From assembly GCA_947455145.1 (NCBI GenBank), contig CANGME010000002.1:248001-312000 (forward strand): a stretch of 64,000 nucleotides of DNA, written 5' to 3'. The stretch comes from Comamonadaceae bacterium. Its GTDB lineage: Bacteria; Pseudomonadota; Gammaproteobacteria; Burkholderiales; Burkholderiaceae_C. The notes under the pieces were generated by a model. It saw only the letters and a list, made by a program, of their open reading frames with translations, had not been told where the DNA came from and did not search any database. The first letter of the stretch is position 1. Each line of letters opens with the position of its first letter. Made by a program: the position numbers and the translations under genes. This document shows positions 51,224 to 60,872 of this stretch, in pieces.

Positions 51224-54200
51224 TCAATTCAGATGTTTACCCACAATGCCGGCCAATTCAAACATTGTTACCTGCGGTTTCCCGAACACGGCCAGCAGCT
51301 TGGCGTCCGCATTGATCGCACGCTTGTTGGCCGCGTCTTGCAGGCCGTTGGCCTTGATGTAGTCCCACAGTTTTTTGATGACTTCGGTGCGCGCGACCGG
51401 ATCCGCGCCGATGACGGCGGCGAGTTCTGCGCTGGGCAACTTGCCGCTGGCGGCGGTGGTTTTGCGCGGGGCTTTGGGCTTGGCGACTTTGGCTGCGGCC
51501 TTGGCCGATGTTTTGGGCGCCGCTTTTTTGGCGGGTGTTTTCTTTGCAGCAGGGCTTGTTTTGGTGGCCGCCGCAGTCTTGGCCGTCGTTTTGCGCGGTG
51601 GAAATTTGCTGGGGGCAAATTCAAAACTCACCTTGCCTGCTTCGGGGTCCCAGGCCAGCATGGCCTTGAAAGCGCGGCGTGTGCGCATGGAGACAAACTT
51701 GTCGAGCAAATCGGTCTTGCCGGTCGCCAGCAGTTTTTGCATCTGCGCCCGCTCAATTGGCTGCTGCAAGATGATCTGACCGGTTTTGAAGTCACAGCTC
51801 GGTGTGGGTTGGGCCAAGGTGGGCACGGATTTATCGCAGACATAGTTTTTGCCATGCTCAAACACCGTGCCGCCGGTAGCGTTGCCTGTACCTGCGCCGC
51901 ACTTCGGGCAGGGGCCGAGGGCCTCTTGGGCCGAAAAGTCGATCAGCTCGCCGCTTTCCTCACCTTTCTTGTCGTCGCCAAAGTCAAATTCGAGTTTGTA
52001 GTTTTTGGTTTCTTCGTCAAACTTGATGACCATTTCAGCCGTGAAAGGCCAGCCCGCTTTCGAGCGGAATCCTTCCAGTGGGCCGATCTTGCGGTCACGC
52101 AGGAACTGCTCCACCTCGGCCACTTCAAAGGTACGCCCGGCTGGCGTCTTGCCGAAGGAGAAGCCGCAACCCTCGGAGTTGCCGCTTTTGCCAGTGCAGG
52201 TGTAGCGGCGGTAGTTTTCTTTCACGATGCCGCCGCAGTTGGGGCAGGGCGCGGCCAGCGTGGCGTAGTCGCCGGGGATGGTGTCGCGGTCGTACTCTTT
52301 GGCCTTCTTCACCATGCGCTCGGTCATGGCGGCAATCTCGGCCATGAAGGATTCACGGCTTAACTTGCCTTGCTCCATCAGCGCGAGTTTGTACTCCCAC
52401 TCGCCGGTGAGTGCGGCTTTGGAAAGCTCCTCCACGCCCAAGCCGCGCAGCAGCGTCATGAGCTGGAAGGCCTTGGCCGTGGGGATCAGCTCGCGGCCTT
52501 CGCGCAGCATGTATTTCTCGGCGATCAGGCCCTCAATGATGCTGGAACGGGTGGCAGGCGTGCCCAGGCCTTTTTCCTGCATGGCTTCGCGCAGTTCGTC
52601 GTCTTCCACGGTCTTGCCTGCGCCTTCCATGGCACCGAGCAGCGTGGCCTCCGAATAACGGGCAGGCGGGCGGGTTTTCAGGCCCTTGGGGTCAACGGCG
52701 TCGGTCTTGACCTTCTCGCCAGGGGCCACGGGCACCAAACTCTGGCCTTTGTCGCCGTCCTTGGCATCGGCCACTTCTTCAGCGGCTTCCTTGCCGTAGA
52801 TGGCCAGCCAGCCCGGCTTGACCAGTACCTTGCCTTCGGTCTTGAAGGCGTGCTGGGCAGCCGTGGTGATACGCGTTGTCACCTGGTATTCAGCACTCGG
52901 GAAAAACACCGCCATGAAGCGGCGCACCACCAAGTCGTACACCTTTTGCTCGGCCTCGCTCAGGCCGCTGGGCGCTTGCAGCGTGGGGATGATGGCAAAG
53001 TGGTCGCTGACCTTGGCGTTGTCAAAAATGCGTTTGCTGGGGCGCACGTAGCCGCCCTTGATGGCGGTGGCCGCAAAGGGGGCCAGGTGCCGCATGCCGC
53101 TGTCGGCCAGCATGGCAAAGGTGTCTTTCACTACCGGCACGTAGTCCTCGGGCAGGTTGCGTGAATCGGTACGCGGGTAGGTCAGGGCCTTGTGGCGCTC
53201 GTACAGGCTTTGCGCGATGGACAACGTGGTCTTGGCCGAGTAGCCAAACTTGCCGTTGGCCTCGCGTTGCAAACTGGTCAGGTCAAACAGCAGGGGCGAG
53301 GCTTGGGTGGTGGGTTTGCTTTCCTCGGTGACCGTGGCGCTTTGGCCACGCACGGCGTCGGCAATGGCCTGGGCTTCGCGCTCGGTCCAGACGCGGTCGG
53401 CCTTGAGTTCGGCGTCCGGCTCGTCGGTGTTGCCCGCAGCCGCATTGGCGGCAGCTTTTTTCCAGCTCGGGTCAAACCATTTGGCGTTGTACTCACCGGC
53501 TTGCGCGCCAAAGGTGGCGTGAACTTCCCAGTAGTTGCGGCTGACGAATTTGCGGATTTGCTCCTCGCGCTCCACCACCACCGACAAGGTGGGGGTCTGT
53601 ACGCGGCCCACGGTGGTCAAAAAGAAGCCGCCGTCACGTGAGTTGAACGCGGTCATGGCGCGCGTGCCGTTGATGCCGACCAGCCAATCGGCCTCAGAGC
53701 GGCAGCGTGCGGCGTCAGCCAGGGGTTGCATCTGCTTGTCGCTGCGCAGGGCCCCAAAGCCGTCGCGGATGGCCTGTGGTGTCATGGATTGCAGCCACAG
53801 GCGGCTGACGGGCTTGCCAAGCGGTTTGGCCCCACCGGCGTACTGCTCGATCAGACGAAAGATCAGCTCACCCTCGCGGCCCGCGTCGCAGGCGTTGATG
53901 ATCTTGTCAACGTCTTTGCGCTTGGCCTGCTTGATGACGGCGTTCAAACGCGTCTTGGTCTTGTCCACCGGCTTCAAGTCAAAGTGCGGCGGGATCACGG
54001 GCAGGTGGGCGAAGCTCCACTTGCCGCGTTTGACGTCGTAGGCCTCGGGTGCCTGGATCTCCACCAGGTGGCCGACGGCGCTGGTGACGACGTAGGTGTC
54101 GCTCTCAAAGTACTCGTCGTGCTTGTCGAACTTGCCCGCCAGCGGCGTGAGGGCGCGCACGATGTCTTGGGCGACCGAGGGTTTTTCTGCAATGACCAAT

Positions 54201-54226
54201 GTTTTACCGACAGTGATATTTTTCAT
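51224..54226 (-). CDS. topB: DNA topoisomerase III with C-terminal SWIB domain
   Basis: A 1000-residue type IA topoisomerase. The Toprim domain has E14 and DAGREGE (114-120); the catalytic Tyr350 is in ALTYPRTDSR. C-terminal zinc-ribbon segments CPNCGG and CPKCGAGTG follow. A long Lys/Ala/Pro-rich linker leads to a SWIB/MDM2-like domain at the end (LPSAELAAVIG to FELAGIVGKHL), a fusion seen in some bacteria. The enzyme decatenates DNA and resolves recombination intermediates. ATG 54226 is chosen because the next 25 or so upstream codons come from the GC-rich promoter region. Confidence 0.94.
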   Translation of the reverse strand: MKNITVGKTLVIAEKPSVAQDIVRALTPLAGKFDKHDEYFESDTYVVTSAVGHLVEIQAPEAYDVKRGKWSFAHLPVIPPHFDLKPVDKTKTRLNAVIKQAKRKDVDKIINACDAGREGELIFRLIEQYAGGAKPLGKPVSRLWLQSMTPQAIRDGFGALRSDKQMQPLADAARCRSEADWLVGINGTRAMTAFNSRDGGFFLTTVGRVQTPTLSVVVEREEQIRKFVSRNYWEVHATFGAQAGEYNAKWFDPSWKKAAANAAAGNTDEPDAELKADRVWTEREAQAIADAVRGQSATVTEESKPTTQASPLLFDLTSLQREANGKFGYSAKTTLSIAQSLYERHKALTYPRTDSRNLPEDYVPVVKDTFAMLADSGMRHLAPFAATAIKGGYVRPSKRIFDNAKVSDHFAIIPTLQAPSGLSEAEQKVYDLVVRRFMAVFFPSAEYQVTTRITTAAQHAFKTEGKVLVKPGWLAIYGKEAAEEVADAKDGDKGQSLVPVAPGEKVKTDAVDPKGLKTRPPARYSEATLLGAMEGAGKTVEDDELREAMQEKGLGTPATRSSIIEGLIAEKYMLREGRELIPTAKAFQLMTLLRGLGVEELSKAALTGEWEYKLALMEQGKLSRESFMAEIAAMTERMVKKAKEYDRDTIPGDYATLAAPCPNCGGIVKENYRRYTCTGKSGNSEGCGFSFGKTPAGRTFEVAEVEQFLRDRKIGPLEGFRSKAGWPFTAEMVIKFDEETKNYKLEFDFGDDKKGEESGELIDFSAQEALGPCPKCGAGTGNATGGTVFEHGKNYVCDKSVPTLAQPTPSCDFKTGQIILQQPIERAQMQKLLATGKTDLLDKFVSMRTRRAFKAMLAWDPEAGKVSFEFAPSKFPPRKTTAKTAAATKTSPAAKKTPAKKAAPKTSAKAAAKVAKPKAPRKTTAASGKLPSAELAAVIGADPVARTEVIKKLWDYIKANGLQDAANKRAINADAKLLAVFGKPQVTMFELAGIVGKHLN

Positions 54227-54246
54227 CTGACTACAATCCAGTTTCT

Positions 54247-54267
54247 CGCGCACGCATGTGTGCGCGC
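54247..54267. other. 21-bp alternating purine-pyrimidine tract (Z-DNA-prone) upstream of topB
   Basis: From 54247 every base alternates pyrimidine and purine for 21 positions (CGCGCACGCATGTGTGCGCG and C). The tract is also almost its own reverse complement. It is followed by further CG/CA-rich sequence to about 54297. Such tracts flip to Z-form under negative supercoiling. It lies about 20 bp upstream of the topB start and 60 bp from the divergent SET gene. Confidence 0.85.
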
Positions 54268-54328
54268 CAGCACGCGGGCACGCACCTGCGCGCACCCATA
54301 CGAGTTCACCTTACCAAATTTTTCAAAC

Positions 54329-54805
54329 GTGTCCAAAAAATCAGCCCCCGCATCTGGTCGCCGCATTCAAATCCGCCGCTCCGGCGTGCATGGCAAGGGC
54401 GTGTTTGCCGTGCAGAATTTGGCCGAGGGTGAAACCCTGATTGAGTACACGGGTGAGGTGGTGACCTGGGCGCAAGCGCAAGCGCGCCACCCGCATGACC
54501 CGAGCGATCCGAACCACACGTTTTATTTTCACATCGACGAAGAGCATGTGATTGACGGCAAGGTGGGCGGCAACTCCTCACGCTGGATCAACCACAGCTG
54601 CGCACCCAACTGCGAGGCCGATGAGGACGAGGGCCGGGTGTTCATCAAAGCCCTGCGCAACATCTTGGCCGGTGAAGAGCTCAACTACGACTACGGCCTG
54701 ATGATTGACGAGCGCTACACGCCCAAGCTCAAGGCCGAATACCCCTGCTGGTGTGGCGCTAAGACCTGCCGGGGCACGTTGCTGGCGCCTAAGCGCAAGC
54801 GCTGA
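54329..54805 (+). CDS. SET-domain protein (lysine methyltransferase-like)
   Basis: A 158-residue protein from GTG 54329; the frame is open further upstream but inside topB. It carries the SET signatures in order: SGVHGKGVFAVQNLAEGE, LIEYTGEVV, SSRWINHSCAPNCEAD (NHSCxPNC cofactor and substrate knot), GEELNYDYG and the post-SET zinc knot PCWCGAKTCRGT. It should bind SAM and methylate lysines, perhaps on a histone-like or ribosomal protein. It is divergent from topB. Confidence 0.88.
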   Translation: MSKKSAPASGRRIQIRRSGVHGKGVFAVQNLAEGETLIEYTGEVVTWAQAQARHPHDPSDPNHTFYFHIDEEHVIDGKVGGNSSRWINHSCAPNCEADEDEGRVFIKALRNILAGEELNYDYGLMIDERYTPKLKAEYPCWCGAKTCRGTLLAPKRKR

Positions 54806-54852
54806 ATCAGCTTCGTACTCGCCCAAGAGCCTGCATCGCACCCACCCAAATA

Positions 54853-54876
54853 CCGTTCGGACTGAGCTTGTCGAAG
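54853..54876. repeat. Half copy of the dispersed palindrome at the birA start
   Basis: The 24-bp arm starts CCGTTCGGACTGAGC and ends TTGTCGAAG. It differs from the left arm at 19471 at one position. No matching right arm follows. Its TTG (54868) is the first usable start codon of the birA reading frame. Confidence 0.85.
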
Positions 54877-55647
54877 TCACTACCCATCCAGTGGCCTGCG
54901 GAGGCAATTTGGGAGGCGGTGTCGCCCTCTTTCCCGACCTTCAGCGTTGAGATCCTCCCGCAGATAGATTCCACCAACTCCGAGCTGATGCGCCGCGCCC
55001 GTGACGGGCAGACCGAGCCCATTCTGTTGGTGGCCGAGTCCCAAACCGCAGGCCGTGGCCGCTTGGGGCGAGACTGGTTGAGCCAAGGGGCGAGTACACC
55101 CGCGTTGACTTTCTCTATCGGCCTCCCATTGAACATGGCCGATTGGTCTGGCCTGTCACTGGCCGTGGGGGTCAGCGTGGCCCGCAGCTTGCACCCATCG
55201 CTTCAACTCAAATGGCCCAACGATGTGTGGTTTGAAGGGCGCAAGCTGGCAGGCATCTTGATTGAAACCGTCAACATCGGCAGCACCCGCTACGCCGTGA
55301 TCGGCGTGGGCCTCAACATTGGCCCACGTGATGCGGCAGGCCTGAGCACGCCCCCGGCCTGCTTGCAGGAGTTGCTGCCCGGCATTGACGCCCCACAAGC
55401 CCTGCTGCGCATTGCCGCACCACTGGTGCAAGCCGTACAAAGTTTTGAAGTGCAAGGGCTGGCCCCATTTTTGAAAACCTTCGCAGAGCGTGATGTGCTG
55501 GCAGGACGAGCCGTGACTTTGAGCGACGGAACACACGGGCACGCACAGGGCGTGGACGCCAGCGGCGCTTTGCTGGTGCATACTGACGCGGGTTTGAAAA
55601 AGGTCAGCAGCGCTGAAGTCAGCGTGCGTCCGGCTTCGCCTTGTTGA
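54868..55647 (+). CDS. birA: Biotin-[acetyl-CoA-carboxylase] ligase
   Basis: A 259-residue enzyme that joins biotin to the biotin carboxyl carrier protein. It has IDSTNSELMRRA, the biotin/ATP site GRGRLGRDW, KWPNDV and KLAGILIE, and a C-terminal beta-barrel. It lacks the N-terminal DNA-binding domain of E. coli BirA, so it is a ligase only. The apparent start is TTG 54868, inside the dispersed repeat. The family-like N-terminus IQWPAEAIWEAV begins a few codons later; GTG 54919 is a less likely alternative. Confidence 0.88.
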   Translation: MSKSLPIQWPAEAIWEAVSPSFPTFSVEILPQIDSTNSELMRRARDGQTEPILLVAESQTAGRGRLGRDWLSQGASTPALTFSIGLPLNMADWSGLSLAVGVSVARSLHPSLQLKWPNDVWFEGRKLAGILIETVNIGSTRYAVIGVGLNIGPRDAAGLSTPPACLQELLPGIDAPQALLRIAAPLVQAVQSFEVQGLAPFLKTFAERDVLAGRAVTLSDGTHGHAQGVDASGALLVHTDAGLKKVSSAEVSVRPASPC

Positions 55648-55701
55648 GTGCCCTTTTTGCTAACGTTCTTACACATGTCAATAGCCCGCCATTAACCTGT
55701 C

Positions 55702-56361
55702 ATGTTGCGTTTTTTTGTTTTGTTGCTCCTCTTGCTCAACGGCCTGTACTTCGCCTGGTCGCAGGAGTATCTGCGCGGCTATGGTTTTGGTCCCGAGAAG
55801 ACGGGGGAGCCGCAGCGCTTGAGTAGACAAATTCACCCCGAGGCCATTCGTATTCTGTCGGTCAAAGAGGCGCAAGATGAAGCGGCGACTGCACAAGCCC
55901 CGGCTAAGCCCGCCGAATGCCTACAGGCAGGCCTGTTTGATGAGCGCCAGGCCGAAGCTATAAGGCAGGCGTTGCGTGACGCTTTGCCGCCCGAGGCGTG
56001 GAGCCTGAACCCTGTTACTGAACCCGCGCGCTGGATTGTTTACATGGGCCCGTACCCCAACGCGGAGGCGCTGGTGAAAAAGCGTAAAGAGTTGGCCGTC
56101 TTGAAAATTAACCCTGAGAACGTGGGTAATCCGAAGCTGGTGCCTGGTTTGACTTTGGGCGGTTTTGACAGCAAGGCGGCGGCTGACACGGCCCTGGCAA
56201 CTTTCAAGCAACGTGGCGTCCAAACCGCACGGACGGTTCAGGAGCGCGTCGAGGTGACGGGCGCTTTGCTCAAGTTGCCCGCCGTTGATGAGGCCTTGCG
56301 CGCCCGCTTGAAAACCTTGAGCCCCGCGCCCATCAGCAAGCCCTTGCAAAACTGCGTTTAA
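55702..56361 (+). CDS. SPOR-like single-membrane-span protein
   Basis: A 219-residue protein with one N-terminal membrane segment (about 3-20, very Leu-rich) and a periplasmic region. Residues about 105-190, RWIVYMGPYPNAEALVKKR and LGGFDSKAAADTAL, show the alternating beta-alpha pattern of SPOR domains, which bind denuded septal peptidoglycan. It follows birA by 54 bp and is likely co-transcribed. Its end overlaps the convergent tctE gene by 4 bp. Confidence 0.78.
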   Translation: MLRFFVLLLLLLNGLYFAWSQEYLRGYGFGPEKTGEPQRLSRQIHPEAIRILSVKEAQDEAATAQAPAKPAECLQAGLFDERQAEAIRQALRDALPPEAWSLNPVTEPARWIVYMGPYPNAEALVKKRKELAVLKINPENVGNPKLVPGLTLGGFDSKAAADTALATFKQRGVQTARTVQERVEVTGALLKLPAVDEALRARLKTLSPAPISKPLQNCV

Positions 56362-57782
56362 AAACGGATGGTAAAACGCGCCCCGGGGGGGACTTGCCCT
56401 TCGCGGGTGTCCGCCACGCTGACGCTTGCTTGGTGCTGGCGGGCAATCTCTTTCACGATGGACAGGCCCAGCCCAGAGCCATCGGCCTCCACCCCGAGCG
56501 CGCGGTAAAACGGCTCAAACACCCGCTCCCGCTCTGCGCTCGGGATGCCCGGCCCCGAGTCTTCGACCTGAAGCAAGGCGACGTGACCAAAGGGGTCCAC
56601 CAGCACGCGAGCTGTGATGATGGCGGGTTGCGACGCACTAGACGGCGTGTAGTTGAGGGCGTTGTCCAGCAGATTGCGCACCATTTCTTTGAGCAGGATC
56701 GGGTTACCTTGTAGCGTGACGCCAGGGGTTCCGGGTTCAGCGCCCTCATAGCCCAGATCAATGTGCTTGTCCATGGCGCGCGGGACGCAGTCGCGGACTA
56801 CGTCCATAGTCAGACCGGCCAAGTCACAGGGCTGGCGGCTCAAAGGGGCTCCGCCGCCCTCAGCGCGTGCCAGAGCCAGCAATTGGTTGACGGTGTGGGT
56901 GGCTCGAATACTGGCATAACCAATCTGACGAAGAGACTGTTTCAGTTCCTCGGTGCTGGTGCCTTCGCGTTGCGCCAGATCGGCTTGCATGCGCAGGCCA
57001 GCCAAGGGTGTTTTGAGCTGGTGCGCAGCATCGGCTAAAAACCGCTTTTGAGTCGCCATTGAGTCTTGCAGGCGCAAAAGCAAATCATTGACAGACTCCA
57101 CCAAAGGAGCGACTTCAATGGGTACGGCTTGTGTGTCCAAGGGGCTCAAGTCATCGGGTTTACGTGCACGGATGCGCGACTCCAACCGACTCAATGGCTT
57201 TATGGCCTGCACCAAGGCCAGCCACACCAGCAGCACTGCTATCGGCAAGGTAACGAACTGAGGCAGCATTACGCCCTTGATGATCTCGGCGGCCAGCACT
57301 GAGCGCTTGTCCAGCGTTTCTGCCACCTGCACCAGCGCCATTTTGTTGTCGGGCAAGGCTAGAGGAACCCACATGTAGGCGACTCGAATTGCAGTGTCGT
57401 GAAATTCGTCATCGCGTAGTTGAACTTGTCCGGGAGACACTGTTTCCACGTCCGCTGGAAACGGGAAATCACGCTCACCGCTCAAGTAGGCTCCATTGGG
57501 ACCCACAACTTGGTAGTACACCGTGTCGGCGTCATCGGCGCGCAACATTTCGCGTGCGGGTATCGGCAGGTTGAAATGCACCCGTTGATTTTTGACCGTG
57601 ACCAGTTGTGCAAGCGCACTCACGTTGTATTCCAGCGCACGGTCAAAAGGCTTGCCCGCAATGCCCTGTGCCACCAGCCAGGTCAGTACCAGGCTGATGG
57701 GCCACAGCAGTAGCAGTGGCGTGAGCATCCAGTCCAGGATTTCACCGAACAGCGAACGCTGCTCGCGCTGGAAAATTTTCAT
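56358..57782 (-). CDS. Two-component sensor histidine kinase, TctE-like
   Basis: A 474-residue kinase. It has an N-terminal membrane segment (about 18-40), a periplasmic 2CSK_N-type domain (about 45-160), a second membrane segment (about 165-190) and a HAMP-like part. The H-box is RFLADAAHQLKTPLAGLRMQ, then N-box RNLLDNALNYTP and G-boxes DSGPGIP and GSGLGLSIV. The plan matches TctE, which senses tricarboxylates and controls Tct transporters. The start at 57782 is set by the normal N-terminus; upstream open frame is repeat DNA. Confidence 0.9.
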   Translation of the reverse strand: MKIFQREQRSLFGEILDWMLTPLLLLWPISLVLTWLVAQGIAGKPFDRALEYNVSALAQLVTVKNQRVHFNLPIPAREMLRADDADTVYYQVVGPNGAYLSGERDFPFPADVETVSPGQVQLRDDEFHDTAIRVAYMWVPLALPDNKMALVQVAETLDKRSVLAAEIIKGVMLPQFVTLPIAVLLVWLALVQAIKPLSRLESRIRARKPDDLSPLDTQAVPIEVAPLVESVNDLLLRLQDSMATQKRFLADAAHQLKTPLAGLRMQADLAQREGTSTEELKQSLRQIGYASIRATHTVNQLLALARAEGGGAPLSRQPCDLAGLTMDVVRDCVPRAMDKHIDLGYEGAEPGTPGVTLQGNPILLKEMVRNLLDNALNYTPSSASQPAIITARVLVDPFGHVALLQVEDSGPGIPSAERERVFEPFYRALGVEADGSGLGLSIVKEIARQHQASVSVADTREGQVPPGARFTIRF

Positions 57783-57890
57783 GCCGCCGCGCCGAACACA
57801 GGGGGCATGCCGCCGCGCCGGGCCGCCCCAAGCAAGGCACGGCCCCCTAGGGGGGCAGGAAGCCACACGAAGTGGGCGACCGTGGGGGCC
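57783..57890. repeat. GC-rich repeat between the response regulator and sensor kinase genes
   Basis: The 112-bp gap is filled by GC-rich sequence with a 14-bp direct repeat, ATGCCGCCGCGCCG (57781-57794, touching the kinase start, and 57807-57820), and a strong palindrome, CCCCCTAGGGGG (57843-57854). It resembles an element I recall from intergenic gaps of many Comamonadaceae. It likely forms an RNA hairpin that could lower kinase expression relative to the regulator. Confidence 0.72.
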
Positions 57891-57894
57891 ATAT

Positions 57895-58569
57895 TCATGC
57901 GTTGATTTTTTCTAAGCAATAGCCCAAGCCACGAACGGTGGCAATGCGGATCGGGCCTTTTTCGATTTTTTTGCGCAGGCGGTGGATGTACACCTCAATG
58001 GCGTTGTTGCTGACCTCTTCGCCCCATTCACATAAGCGCTCCACCAACTGGTCTTTGCTGACCAGTCGGCCCGTGCGTTGCAGCAACACCTCCAGAAGCC
58101 CCAGTTCGCGCGCCGACAGCTCGACCATTTTGCCGTCAATGGTGGCCACACGCCCAGTTTGGTCATAGGTCAGCGGGCCGTGTTTGATTTGGCTGCTGGT
58201 GCCGCCTGCGCCTCGGCGCACCAAAGCGCGCACACGGGCTTCAAGCTCTTGCAAACTGAAGGGCTTGGCCATGTAATCGTCTGCGCCATAGTCCAGACCC
58301 TTGACGCGTTCTTCCACGCTGTCGGCGGCTGTGAGGATCAACACAGGGAGCGAAGAGCCGCGTGAGCGCAATCGTTTTAAGACCTCCAGACCGTGCATGG
58401 CGGGCAGGCCCAGATCCAAAATCAGAAGGTCAAATTCGGTGTTGGTCATGAGCGCGGCGTCGGCTTGTGTGCCGCTGGCCACGTGATCCACTGCCGCACC
58501 GGAGCCGCGCAGGGTGCGCAGCAGTCCGTCAGCCAGTATCTGGTCATCTTCGGCAATCAGAATTCGCAT
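57895..58569 (-). CDS. OmpR-family response regulator, TctD-like
   Basis: A 224-residue regulator with receiver residues E8/D9/D10 (AEDD), phospho-acceptor Asp in LLILDLGLP (about 51), Thr in ILTAADS and Lys in AKPFSLQE. The C-terminal winged helix has VSNNAIEVYIHRLRKKIE. It pairs with the downstream kinase. ATG 58569 has an AGGAGA site; the longer upstream frame is discarded. It may control tricarboxylate or other carboxylate uptake. Confidence 0.92.
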   Translation of the reverse strand: MRILIAEDDQILADGLLRTLRGSGAAVDHVASGTQADAALMTNTEFDLLILDLGLPAMHGLEVLKRLRSRGSSLPVLILTAADSVEERVKGLDYGADDYMAKPFSLQELEARVRALVRRGAGGTSSQIKHGPLTYDQTGRVATIDGKMVELSARELGLLEVLLQRTGRLVSKDQLVERLCEWGEEVSNNAIEVYIHRLRKKIEKGPIRIATVRGLGYCLEKINA

Positions 58570-58665
58570 GGAGGTCTCCTGGGGTGGGCGGCGTTGCGGT
58601 AATTTTAGGCCTCTGACCTGATGCGAGCCTTGCAAGCGGCTAGCAGCCTTGTTGGCTGATCTGTT

Positions 58666-59148
58666 TCAAGCGGCATAGGCCTCTAGACCAATGGCGATCA
58701 CGGTGGCAATCTCGTCCCCCACCGCTTGGCGTAACTCGGCCTCGGCCTGGCCTACGGCCTGCTCGAAGGCTTGGAGCCATGCCAGCCCATCGGGGGTGAA
58801 GCGCACCAGACGAGCACGGGCGTCGCGCGCATCGGGTGTGCGCTTCACCAGGCCCCAGGCATCGCACTGGTCCACCAGCTTGCCCATAGCCTGCTTGCTC
58901 ATGCCCGCTTGTACGGCGAGCTCGGTTAGGCGCGAGCCCTCCAGCGCCAAGTGGCGCGTGATGTGGATGTGGGCCGCACTCACCTGGCCGCGCGCCGCTA
59001 GGTTGGACAGGGCCAACGGCACGTCCGGGTTGCTGGCCATCAACTGAAAAACACGTGCGTCAAAGCGGCGCATGGCGTGGCCCAGCAAACGCCCCAGGTG
59101 GGTTTGCCGCCAGCCGACGGTGGGTGCTGAAGGGTTCGGATTTGTCAC
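58666..59148 (-). CDS. MarR-family transcriptional regulator
   Basis: A 160-residue protein from GTG 59148 (an upstream TTG at 59166 is possible). It has the MarR winged helix: LSNLAARGQVSAAHIHIT, EGSRLTELAVQAGMSKQAMG (recognition helix) and DARDARARLVRFTPDG (wing). It probably controls its own gene and unknown targets. It is divergent from recA, separated by about 140 bp containing an SOS-box-like site. Confidence 0.85.
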   Translation of the reverse strand: MTNPNPSAPTVGWRQTHLGRLLGHAMRRFDARVFQLMASNPDVPLALSNLAARGQVSAAHIHITRHLALEGSRLTELAVQAGMSKQAMGKLVDQCDAWGLVKRTPDARDARARLVRFTPDGLAWLQAFEQAVGQAEAELRQAVGDEIATVIAIGLEAYAA

Positions 59149-59212
59149 TCGTAGATAGTAAATCAAACTGACTAAAAATAATCTTTACTCATTTCAATAA
59201 GCTGATTTAAAC

Positions 59213-59230
59213 TACTGTTCAAGCATCCAG
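59213..59230 (+). promoter_or_regulatory. LexA (SOS) box candidate upstream of recA
   Basis: TACTGTTCAAGCATCCAG matches the CTGT-N8-ACAG plan of the proteobacterial LexA box with one change (CCAG instead of ACAG). It lies about 60 bp upstream of the recA start, as expected for SOS control. Confidence 0.55.
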
Positions 59231-59291
59231 CCTGTTGTTAAAAGCAGCGGATGAATGGAATCCCCCTCAACGTTAAATCAAGGAGCCCCCC

Positions 59292-60392
<1,101 letters not shown>

Positions 60393-60410
60393 ACTTAACG
60401 CTGTTTCAAC

Positions 60411-60872
60411 GTGAGCACCGCCCCCATCTCCCTCAAAGGCCGTGCCTTGCGCCTGCTCAGCGGGCGGGAATATTCGCGATTGGAGCTGGAGCGCAAGCTG
60501 GCCCGCTTTGAAGAGGTGCCGGGCTCGTTGGCGCAGGCACTTGACGAGCTGCAAGCCAAGAACTTTATCGATGAGAAGCGGGTGGTGGATTCGGTCGTTC
60601 ACCGCCGCTCTGCCAAGCTGGGTACGGCGCGCATCCAGCAGGAGTTGCAGGGCAAGGGGCTAGACCCGCAAGCCGTTGCTGAGGCGGTGAGCAACTTGCG
60701 AGCGACTGAGTTAACGCGGGCCCGCGAGGTCTGGCGCAAAAAGTTTGGCGAACCTGCCCTTGACGCCAAGGGGCGGGCCAGTCAGATGCGGTTTTTGGCC
60801 GGTCGGGGCTTTGGCGGCGATGTGATTCGGCGGGTGGTGGTAGATGCGCCAGATGAAATGTTTGAGGATTAA
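60411..60872 (+). CDS. recX: Regulatory protein RecX
   Basis: A 153-residue helical protein from GTG 60411, with [49 protein letters not shown] and [16 protein letters not shown], the three-helix repeats of RecX. It caps RecA filaments. Its end overlaps the convergent argC by 4 bp. Confidence 0.93.
   Translation: MSTAPISLKGRALRLLSGREYSRLELERKLARFEEVPGSLAQALDELQAKNFIDEKRVVDSVVHRRSAKLGTARIQQELQGKGLDPQAVAEAVSNLRATELTRAREVWRKKFGEPALDAKGRASQMRFLAGRGFGGDVIRRVVVDAPDEMFED

Noticed and set aside
51233-53164. Long plus-strand frames opposite topB
   Set aside because: TopB is unmistakable on the minus strand; the plus-strand frames are Gly/Phe-rich shadows.
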